In this document: positions 56,738-64,000 of the stretch, piece by piece | Position numbering within the stretch: the stretch's first letter is position 1 | How the letters are laid out: each line of letters opens with the position of its first letter | Origin: Chitinimonas koreensis | GTDB lineage: Bacteria; Pseudomonadota; Gammaproteobacteria; Burkholderiales; Chitinimonadaceae | DNA: 64,000 bases | Direction: 5' to 3' | NCBI RefSeq assembly: GCF_014353015.1 | Contig: NZ_CP060704.1 | Location: 2,567,001-2,631,000, forward strand | Notes under the pieces: model-generated | Told to the model about the DNA's origin: nothing | What the model saw: only the letters and a program-made list of their open reading frames with translations | Databases searched by the model: none | Position numbers and translations under genes: made by a program

Positions 56738-59700
56738 GACAGGGCTTCCTCGGTTGCGGCCAGCGGCGCCGCGTGGATGTGGATGTTGCTGGCCGGTGCG
56801 CCGCGGCTGCCCAGGCGGACGCCGTAGGCGGCCAGCTCGATGCTGGCCGGGCCGTTGCGCGTCAGCGGTTCGGCCAGGCCCAGCACCGCGGCCACCTGCA
56901 GGCCGGCGCGGTCGAGCGTGCGCACCGCGGTGGCGCCGGCGCCGTCGGGCAGCGCGTAGATCAGCAGCGCGCCGCCGGCGACCGCGCGGGTCTGGGCCGG
57001 CTTGGGCGCGATCTCCGCGCCGATCGACAGCACCGCCTGCGCCGCGTCGGCCGGGTCGGCGCCCTCCACCTGCACCGCCACCTGCCGCATGCCGGCAGGC
57101 AGCACGGTGTCGAGCCAGCCCGGCTCGATGCCGCCGCCCACCGTGCGGACGCGGTTGTGCAGCGCCAGGTCGGCCACCGTCAGCTCGGTCAGCCGCGGCT
57201 TGAGCCGGCGTGCCAGGTCGTAGCGCGGCGCCGCCTGCGGATGCAGTCGGCAGCCGTCGGCCAGGAAGGTGTCGAAGCCGCTGCGCACCAGCGGAGCGTC
57301 GAGCTGCCAGCCGACCGCGGCGTGCTGCCCCAGTCCCAGGCCCTGCACCAGCACGGTCGCGGTGCCGGCCGGCGCCTCGCCGTGCTCGGCGCCCTCGTCC
57401 AGCAGCACTTCGCCGAGCAGCGCGTCGTTGTCGCCGAAGCACAGCGCCTTGAGCGGCAGCACCCCGTCGCGCGACAGCGCCAGCTTGCCGCGCGGATCGA
57501 CCGCGCAGGCCACCACCGTGCCCTCGTGCAACTGCACGCCGAGACTGGCGCCGGGCGCCGGCGCCGGGCCGCCGCGGGCGGCGAAGGTCCGCGCCATGTC
57601 GCTCGCCGCACCGCCCGACTGCAGCGGCACGGCCGGCTCGAAGGCCAGCGGGTCGAAGCGGCGGCCGCCGAGCGCGTTACGCCGGATCTGGAAGTCGTCC
57701 GAACCCAGCGCCCGCGGCGCCGCCGGCTCGACGGCCGCGGCAGCCGGCACCGCCGCGGCCGGTACCGCCGCGGCCGGCACCGCCGGCATGCGGTAGCGGC
57801 GCAGGCCGCCGAGCAGGCGCGGCGCTTCGAGCGGCGCCGGTGCCGCGGCCGCGGCCAGCCGCGGCGCGGGCCCGGCCGCCGGCAGGTTCCAGCCCGGCAC
57901 GGCCGCCAGCGTCTCGGTCAGCTTGGCCAGCGTCGGCGGCGCCTGGTAGATCGCCCAGCCGAGCGCCGCGATCTGCGACAGGTCGGGCTCGGCCACCACC
58001 GGCACGCCCTGCGCCTGCAGCGCGGCCAGGATGGCTTCGCGCGTGGCGACCACGCCGGGCGCCATCACGCTGGCCATCAGCCGCGCCAGCGCGCCGCTCT
58101 GGTCCATCGGCGCGGCCGGCGTGTAGCGCGGGCCGCTGCCGAACGGCAGCCAGTTGGGCGGCAGCAGCACGAAGCTGAAGGCGCGCGCCAGGTCGATCGG
58201 CCCGATCACGTTCAGCTCGACGTCGGCCACCGCGGCCACCGTCACGCCGTTGATGGTGCGGTCGAGCAACTGGGCGCCGGCGGGGACCGGCGCGGCCGGG
58301 TCGAACGGCTTATTGCCCCACAGCGCGGCCGGCGCGGTGCCGATGTTGGCGGCGACCGCGAAGGCGTCGACCGGCAGGCTCAGCGGATTGCCGGCGGCGT
58401 CCTGCAGGCTGAAGGTGAACGGCGTCTCGACCCGCAGCCGCGAGCATGGCTGCACGCCCATATAGGGCCCGGTCGGCAGCGTGGCGCCCTGCCAGGCGCT
58501 CATGGTCGAGGCGGTCGCCGGGATCGCGGTCTCGATCGCCAGCGCGAACGGCAGGCTCTGCAGCACCCAGGTGCCGTCGTCGAGCGTGGTCAGGAGGCCG
58601 GCCTGGGCCTGCGCCTTGATCGGCACCGGCGGCGGCGGGTCCGCATCCGCGCCGGCCGCGGCGCGCAGGCTGCCTTCGCCGCTGCCCTTCATCTCCGGCG
58701 AATCCTGCGGCGGCAGGAAGGACCGGGCGAAGTCGTCCCAGCTCAGCGTGGCATGGTCGTTGTTGCCGCTGTCGCCGATCGGGATGGTGAAGGAGATGAC
58801 GAACCAGTGGACGTAGGCCGAGCCGTGCACCGGCGGCCCTTCGAGGTGCAGCTTGGCGCCCAGGTCGATCGACAGCGTGACCGAGATGCCGAGGATGGTG
58901 GTCTCGAAGGCCGCGCCGACGTCGACGTAGATGTCGACCGAGAACCAGAACGGCTGCCAGGCGATCATGAAGTCGGCGCCGGCGTTGAGCCAGGCGCGCA
59001 AGGGGCCGGCGTGGAACTGCACCCGCAGGTAGCCGCCGGCCATCACCGCCGACGGCGTCAGCGCGAAGTACGAGCCGCCCGAGATGCTGACCGTGCTCAT
59101 CACCGGCCAGTTGAAGCCGAGCCGCGGCGGGTTCGGGTACCACTTGGGCGGCGAGAACACCGGGTTGTAGCCGCCCAGCGTGATGACGAAGTCGCCCGGC
59201 CGCGGGCCGTCGTCGCTGTACGGCGGGTTGAACCACAGGTAGGCGGCGAAGCCGCCGGTGAGCCGGCACGACGGCGCGAACAGGAAGGAATTCGGCGTCA
59301 GCTGGGCCTCGGCGTAGACCACCCCGTCGACCGGTTTGAAGGCCACCACCAGGCCGAGCTCCATGTAGGCGATGGCGGCCGAGCGCGGCACCTTGGGCGG
59401 CAGCGAGGCGGCGGTGACGCCGACCAGGTCGATCTCGAAGGTGCGGCCGAACTTGACGAACAGCAGCGCGAAGGTATCGAGCAGCTGGAAGGTGCTGAAG
59501 CGCAGGCCGGCCGCCACCCAGTAGCGGCCCAGCGACGGCGCCACCACTTGGGACAGCACTTCCAGCGCGCTTTCCGGCGTCGGATCGTCGCCGAAGGTGC
59601 TGCTGCTGAGCGCGCCCTGCACCAGCGGGAACTGCTGGATCTGGCCGACCGGCGGGATGGCGATGTCGCGGTTGTAGCCGAAGCCGAAGGCCAGGCCCTC

Positions 59701-62700
59701 GACGAAGAACGGCGGCGGTCCGCCGAGCGGGATGTTGAGGTTGACGAAGGCGAACAGCGAGGGCGCGGTGCCGTTGGCGGTCGGCAGCTCGGCATAGGAG
59801 CCGAGCGCCACCAGCGAGAATTTCGACGCCTTCACCACCAGCTGGCCGGTGTAGCTCAGCATCGGCGTGGTGGTCTTCAAGAGGCCGCCGCTGATGTCGA
59901 CGCCGCCGCCCTCGAAGGTGACGTTGAGCCCCTTCAGGTCGAGCTGGTAGGCGTTGAAATCGGTCGGATTGGTCACCGGCACGCCGACGTCGAGGCCGAG
60001 CACGTCGAGTTTGAGGCCGGCCAGCGCCACCGAGCCGCTGAACAGGATGTCGAGCAGCTTGGGGTCCTGCTGCCAGCCGGCGCCGATCGAATCGACGTAG
60101 AGCGGGCCGAAGCTGCGCTGCACCGGCACCACCACCTCGGTCGAGGGCTGGCCCTGGCCGTCGTACAGCTGCACCCACAGCCCGCCGGCCGAGGGGCTGG
60201 CCTGGTGGCCGTAGGCGGCGGTGGCCGAGAAGGTCGGGTTGGCCGGCGGATTGGACTTGTCGGTCGATTCGGCGCTGCCGTTGCCCAGCAGGTTCTGCGC
60301 CACCGGGTTGGCGTTGCTGCCGCCGACGTTGGGCACCAGCGAGGGCGCGATGCTGCCCAGGCTGATCGCGCCGCCGTAGTTGGTGACGATGTCGGACTGG
60401 CCGAAATCGAAGGTGACCAGGCCGCGCGGCGCCACCGACTTCATCTTGAAGCGCGCCAGGTTGACCAGCGGGTTGGCGTCGCTGCCGGCGAACTCGACGC
60501 CGACGTTGACCAGCAGCAGCCGCAGCCGGTCGAAATGCGGCGTGGTGGCGTCGATCGGCACGAACACGCCGATGCCGGGCTGCAACTGCTCGGCGTTGAG
60601 GCCGGTCTTGCCGATCCAGGCCGAGTCGGTCGCGCCGATCTGCAGCTTGAAGGTCGGCACGCTCGACTTCAGCACCAGGTCGGGCAGCTGCAGCACCAGG
60701 CCGAAATTGCCCTCGGTGCCCGGTTGCGGACCGATCCACAGGCCACCGGTCTGGTTCAGCGTCAGCACCTTGATCTGGGTCGACAAGAGCGTGCGCAGCA
60801 GGCCGGCCAGGAACTGCTGCACCGTCAGCTGGCGCAGCGCGTCGAAGCTGTTGAGCAGGTATTTGTTCTGCTCGAGCACCAAGAGCTGGCTGGCGACCAG
60901 GATCTGGCCGACGGTCGGGTTGCGGCTGGCGGTGAACAGCTGGGCGTCGAGCCACTTGGCCACCGCCGGCGTATTGAGCACCACCAGCGAGACGTAGCGC
61001 GGCACCACGTTGACCAGGATGGCCAGCGCCCACTGGGTGGCGGCTTCGCCGATCGCGCCGCCGTCGTCGAGGCCGAACGGCTTGGGCAGCAGCTCGCGGT
61101 ACAGCGGGCTGGGCGTGGCGCTGCCGCCGAGCGGGTCGATGCCGAGCGTGAAGCGCAGCGTGCCGCTGTCGAAGCCGATGTTCAGCGCCGGCCCCTGGCT
61201 GCCCTCGATCGGCGCGCATACGCTGGCCTGCAGCTGGAACAGCGGCGCGCCGCCGGCCGGCGTGCCGTCGGCGTTGAAGGCCAGGCCGAAGCCGCTGCGG
61301 CCGAGGTTGAGCTTGACCAGGGGGATGGCCGGCGGCGTCAGCTCGACCCACAGGCCGAGCCGGCCCGGCGAGACCGAGGTGTCGAGCCCGGCCAGCAGCG
61401 TGACCGGCAACCGGCTCGACGGCTGGTAGGCCAACAGGCTGCCCTGCTGCGCCACGCCGGCCACCAGGCCCGTCAGCAGCGCCACCACCGCGCCGATGGT
61501 CTCCGCGGCCTGGCTGCTGGCCAGCCGGCCGCCGAGCCAGGTCAGCGCGACGTTCGGCACCTGGGTCGGGTCTTCGACATTGGCCAGCGCCTGCACCAGG
61601 TTGGCCACCTGCAGCAGGTTGCCGGCGGTGCGCAGGCGCTGGGCGAAATCGGCGGCGCCGGTCTGGGCCAAGCCTTCGAGCAGCGCATTGGTCAATTCCT
61701 GCGCCAGCAGCGGCACCGCCTTCTGCAGCGCCTGCCTGACCAGCGTCTGCCAGCCCGGGAACGGCAGGATGACGAAGGCCGGCTGCGCCTCGCCGCTGCC
61801 GAGCGCCAGCAGGAAGCCGGCGTCGTAGCCGGTGGCGATGGCCAGCTTGCTGCTGCCGACCTGGCCCGACAGCGTCACCTTGGCGGTGAAGCCGGGCTGG
61901 AACGAGGGGTCGAGCGACAGTTCGAACTTCAGCGCGTCGATGCTGGCCTGGTCGATGCCGAGCTCGAGCGCCGCCGTCAGCTGCGGCGCGACGATGAAGC
62001 GCTGGGTGTCGACGTCGGCGGTGAAATCGACCGCCACGTTGTAGGGCAGCCCGGCCACCCGCACGCCGCCGTCCACCTTGGCGACGTGGACGCCGTCCTG
62101 CGGCCCCGCGGCCGGGATCAGCGCCAGCACCTTGGCCAACTGGGCGATGTTGAGCCGGCCGTCGAGGCCGACCACCGCGTCGTTGAGCAGCCAGCGCAAG
62201 GGCTGCTCGAACAGGCCCAGCGGCGACTTCAGGTACCAGGTCTTGCTCTGCTCGTCCTGCCAGGCCAGGCCCAGCGCGGTGAAGATCGCCTGCGCCAAGG
62301 GGTAGGGATTGAGCAGCAGCGGCTCGATCACGCCGGTGACGAAGGTGCCGAGCGCATAGGCCGGCGCCACCTTGGACAGCTGCGGCACGAAGGTGGCGGC
62401 GTCGAACGGCAGGAACTGCAGCGGCAGCGGCGCCGGCAGGCCGCGGCCGCCGAAGGTGGCGAAGGCCTTGAAGGTCGGCGCGCCGGCGCCGCTGCCGAGC
62501 GCATAGCCAAGCGTGGTGGCGACGCCGATGCCGACCGGCGCCACCAGGGCACCGCTGGCCAGCTCGAGCGCGCCGGTCTGCAGGTTGAAGCTGGCGGCGC
62601 CCGATAGCGCCAGGATGCCGCCGACCAGCACCGGCGCGCTGTCGGGCACGCCGACGCTGAGCTGGTTGCCGTTCTTGACCGTGAGCACGAACGGCCCCAG

Positions 62701-64000
62701 GCCAGGCCGTCGAGATTGGTCTGCCACTGGCTCAGCAGCGCGGCCAGCGCCAGCTTGTCGTTCCACAGCGTGGCGAACAGCTGCGGCAGTTGCTGGGCCG
62801 GGTGGGCCAGCAGCTTGAGCCAGGCGGCCGGGACCGGCGCGTAGCCGCTGTCGGCGTCGGTGAGCAGGCCCAGCGCGTTGCCGAGCGCCAGCAGGCTGGC
62901 CGGTGCCGGCGGTGGGGTGACGCCGAGCAGTTGCCACAGCAGGCCGAACAGCTGCTGCTGCGGCGACTGGCCGTCGGTCAGTCCCAGCGCGGCGGCCAGC
63001 TCGTCGAGCCGGGCCTGCGGCGTGGCGGCGGCCAGCCGGTCCAGCGGCAGCGCTTCGGAGGCGAACAGCGCGGCCGGCGGCGGCTCGTCGTTGGCCAGCA
63101 GCCGCAGCAGGCCCTGGCGCAGGAAGTCGTAGGGACTGGAGATCAGCGCGTTGAATCCGCCGGTGTTGATGCCGCTGACCTTGCCGCTGGCGGTATCGAC
63201 CTGCACCAGGCCCAGCCGGGCCAAGAGGCCCAGCACGGTGCGGAAGGTCGGATTGCTGCCGAACAGCTCCAGCACCGCGCCGATCGCCACGTTGAGCTGG
63301 CCGCCGAAGGCGTCGAGATCGGCCGGCGGCGCGCTGGTGGCCGGCAGGTTGAGCACGCTCGACGGCAGGAAGCCGGTGAGCTGGGCATCGACCAGGGTGA
63401 ACACCGGCTGCAGCACCAGGCCGCCCTGCTGCCAGCCGAGCGCGCAGCCGACGGTCAGGCTGCCCAGGCTGCCGACGCCGGACGGATCGTCGATCAGCTT
63501 GCCGCCGTCGGTGCCGGTGAAGGTGGCCGACAGCACGCCGCCGGGCAGCAGCGGCCGGCTCGGCGCCGCCGTGCTGCCGAGCGCGTATTCGACCAGGTTG
63601 CCGGCCAGCGCCACGCTGCACTGGGTCGAGCCGACGGTGGTGACGATGCCGCGCGCCACGCCGAGGCCGACGGTCTGGGCCACCGGGTCGATCCAGACGC
63701 CGAGGTCGAACGGCAGCGGCAGGCCGATCGGCACCCGGTACGGGTCGGCGAACAGGCCGGCGCCGGCGATGGCCGGCGCCTCGGCCGCGCTCGAGGTCGC
63801 CCAGCCGATCAGGCCCAGCGCGGCGCGCGCATTGGCGTCGGAGGCGAACACCGCGGCCAGCTGGGCCTTGATGTCGCCGAGCGGATCGTTGAAGTTGGCC
63901 GGCGTCAGCAGCGGCATGCCGGCCGGCCAGCTCAGCCCGGCCGGCATCTGGCCGGCCAGCTGTGGCAACAGGCCCAGTACGCCGGTCAGCGCCAGGCCGG
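56734..64000 (-). CDS. Large-cluster protein A: giant DUF6603-like protein, N-terminus outside window (one apparent frameshift)
   Basis: At least 2,420 residues; the frame is open to the window edge and one C is missing at 62695-62698. No enzyme motif. The first 1,300 visible residues are repetitive Leu/Gly/Ala beta-rich modules (LAQLAKVLALIPAAGP, LNLGRSGFGLAFNADG). A recognisable block follows: PPFFVEGLAFGFGYNRDI, GGYNPVFSPPKWYPNPPRLG, YFALTPSAVMAGGYLRVQF and LHLEGPPVHG. I associate this block with the DUF6603 family, known only as large uncharacterised bacterial proteins. The C-terminal 600 residues differ and include an Ala-Val-Pro repeat. Whether it has a signal peptide cannot be seen. 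First gene of the cluster in the window, coupled to protein B. Confidence 0.75.
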   Translation of the reverse strand, partial: RPGADRRTGPVATAGRPDAGRAELAGRHAAADAGQLQRSARRHQGPAGRGVRLRRQCARRAGPDRLGDLERGRGAGHRRRRPVRRPVPGADRPAAAVRPRRLDRPGGPDRRPRRGARHRHHRRLDPVQRGAGRQPGRIRARQHGGAEPAAAARRRAVGHLHRHRRRQADRRSVRRRQPGQPDRRLRARLAAGRPGAAAGVHPGRCPAHRLPAVERAQPAGHQRAAGRSRRLRRPAQRGDRRGAGAVRQQSDLPHRAGPLGPAGPGAGRYRQRQGQRHQHRRIQRADLQSLRLPAPGPAAAAGQRRAAAGRAVRLRSAAAGPAGRRHAAGPARRAGRRAGTDRRPVAAAAAVRPAVATARRHPTAGTGQPAGARQRAGPAHRRRQRLRAGPGRLAQAAGPPGPATAAAVRHAVERQAGAGRAAEPVADQSRRPGLGPFVLTVKNGNQLSVGVPDSAPVLVGGILALSGAASFNLQTGALELASGALVAPVGIGVATTLGYALGSGAGAPTFKAFATFGGRGLPAPLPLQFLPFDAATFVPQLSKVAPAYALGTFVTGVIEPLLLNPYPLAQAIFTALGLAWQDEQSKTWYLKSPLGLFEQPLRWLLNDAVVGLDGRLNIAQLAKVLALIPAAGPQDGVHVAKVDGGVRVAGLPYNVAVDFTADVDTQRFIVAPQLTAALELGIDQASIDALKFELSLDPSFQPGFTAKVTLSGQVGSSKLAIATGYDAGFLLALGSGEAQPAFVILPFPGWQTLVRQALQKAVPLLAQELTNALLEGLAQTGAADFAQRLRTAGNLLQVANLVQALANVEDPTQVPNVALTWLGGRLASSQAAETIGAVVALLTGLVAGVAQQGSLLAYQPSSRLPVTLLAGLDTSVSPGRLGLWVELTPPAIPLVKLNLGRSGFGLAFNADGTPAGGAPLFQLQASVCAPIEGSQGPALNIGFDSGTLRFTLGIDPLGGSATPSPLYRELLPKPFGLDDGGAIGEAATQWALAILVNVVPRYVSLVVLNTPAVAKWLDAQLFTASRNPTVGQILVASQLLVLEQNKYLLNSFDALRQLTVQQFLAGLLRTLLSTQIKVLTLNQTGGLWIGPQPGTEGNFGLVLQLPDLVLKSSVPTFKLQIGATDSAWIGKTGLNAEQLQPGIGVFVPIDATTPHFDRLRLLLVNVGVEFAGSDANPLVNLARFKMKSVAPRGLVTFDFGQSDIVTNYGGAISLGSIAPSLVPNVGGSNANPVAQNLLGNGSAESTDKSNPPANPTFSATAAYGHQASPSAGGLWVQLYDGQGQPSTEVVVPVQRSFGPLYVDSIGAGWQQDPKLLDILFSGSVALAGLKLDVLGLDVGVPVTNPTDFNAYQLDLKGLNVTFEGGGVDISGGLLKTTTPMLSYTGQLVVKASKFSLVALGSYAELPTANGTAPSLFAFVNLNIPLGGPPPFFVEGLAFGFGYNRDIAIPPVGQIQQFPLVQGALSSSTFGDDPTPESALEVLSQVVAPSLGRYWVAAGLRFSTFQLLDTFALLFVKFGRTFEIDLVGVTAASLPPKVPRSAAIAYMELGLVVAFKPVDGVVYAEAQLTPNSFLFAPSCRLTGGFAAYLWFNPPYSDDGPRPGDFVITLGGYNPVFSPPKWYPNPPRLGFNWPVMSTVSISGGSYFALTPSAVMAGGYLRVQFHAGPLRAWLNAGADFMIAWQPFWFSVDIYVDVGAAFETTILGISVTLSIDLGAKLHLEGPPVHGSAYVHWFVISFTIPIGDSGNNDHATLSWDDFARSFLPPQDSPEMKGSGEGSLRAAAGADADPPPPVPIKAQAQAGLLTTLDDGTWVLQSLPFALAIETAIPATASTMSAWQGATLPTGPYMGVQPCSRLRVETPFTFSLQDAAGNPLSLPVDAFAVAANIGTAPAALWGNKPFDPAAPVPAGAQLLDRTINGVTVAAVADVELNVIGPIDLARAFSFVLLPPNWLPFGSGPRYTPAAPMDQSGALARLMASVMAPGVVATREAILAALQAQGVPVVAEPDLSQIAALGWAIYQAPPTLAKLTETLAAVPGWNLPAAGPAPRLAAAAAPAPLEAPRLLGGLRRYRMPAVPAAAVPAAAVPAAAAVEPAAPRALGSDDFQIRRNALGGRRFDPLAFEPAVPLQSGGAASDMARTFAARGGPAPAPGASLGVQLHEGTVVACAVDPRGKLALSRDGVLPLKALCFGDNDALLGEVLLDEGAEHGEAPAGTATVLVQGLGLGQHAAVGWQLDAPLVRSGFDTFLADGCRLHPQAAPRYDLARRLKPRLTELTVADLALHNRVRTVGGGIEPGWLDTVLPAGMRQVAVQVEGADPADAAQAVLSIGAEIAPKPAQTRAVAGGALLIYALPDGAGATAVRTLDRAGLQVAAVLGLAEPLTRNGPASIELAAYGVRLGSRGAPASNIHIHAAPLAATEEALS
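57737..57781 (-). repeat. 15-bp tandem repeat in the giant gene
   Basis: Three units of GCCGCGGCCGGCACC (plus-strand sense) differing by a few bases, coding a repeated VPAAA linker in the giant protein. Confidence 0.8.

Noticed and set aside
56773..62607. A plus-strand open frame of 1,944 codons opposite the giant gene.
   Set aside because: Composition is Gln/Arg/Gly/Val-rich low complexity typical of the antisense of a high-GC gene. It has no domain, and the minus strand has family-like blocks and coupled starts.
9459..62698. Phase-variable contingency loci at every broken homopolymer.
   Set aside because: The runs are only 3-6 bases, occur in housekeeping-type genes, and are always one base short, which fits consensus error better than switching.

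Overview
The window comes from a GC-rich Gram-negative bacterium, most likely a betaproteobacterium of a chitin-degrading, soil or water lifestyle. The evidence is a secreted chitin-binding (CBM5/12) protein, multi-domain chemotaxis and two-component genes, a CadR/CadA-type metal switch, ChrA, and an OsmC-YcaO protein. The genus is an inference; Chitinimonas-like is possible. No rRNA, tRNA or CRISPR array was seen.

Layout. 1-5.8 kb: a MarR regulator (+) faces a leftward series of a ClC chloride channel, a GT2/HAD fusion, a CPA2 cation/proton antiporter and a YbdK-type ligase. Near-identical palindromes lie upstream of both the ClC gene and the GT2/HAD gene, so the cluster looks like one ion/osmotic-stress regulon. 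5.8-8.7 kb: OsmC-YcaO and a YCII-like protein. 8.9-14.8 kb: a signalling operon made of a hybrid histidine kinase, a triple-CheW protein and a receiver protein. 14.8-17.6 kb: a Cd/Pb/Zn P-type ATPase with a divergent CadR-type regulator. 18.4-19.9 kb: the secreted chitin-binding protein.

20.1-32.5 kb is a polymorphic-toxin island. A Sec-exported SpvB/FG-GAP/RHS protein of about 2,470 residues ends in a type-24-like toxin tip with an immunity gene. It is followed by a displaced second RHS tip (HNH-type nuclease plus Imm21-like immunity), then by decayed toxin tails with MafI-like and membrane immunity candidates. Fragments of IS5, IS30 and IS3 elements are interspersed. The toxin and immunity parts are visibly AT-richer than the flanks.

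32.7-36.7 kb: a FAN1-like nuclease translationally coupled to a Cas4-like-nuclease/DinG-type helicase. 36.8-48.5 kb: a nu-class GST, NarL-type and receiver/HPt signalling genes, a hypothetical gene with a decayed paralogue, a substrate-binding-protein stub fused in position to a chemoreceptor, a secreted six-cysteine protein, an AspH-like hydroxylase, ChrA, and a KAS/ACP pair. 48.6-64 kb: five large leftward genes of unknown function, several with ATGA overlaps, led by a giant protein of at least 2,420 residues that runs off the window. This is the best candidate for an undescribed system.

Sequence quality. At least eleven genes are broken by the apparent loss of a single base in a short G or C run (9459, 10856, 21951, 23835, 27002, 29752, 30044, 35295, 46752, 48044, 62695). 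In each case adding one G or C restores a full family-typical protein. These are more likely consensus errors than real mutations, so these genes are described as they would read when corrected.
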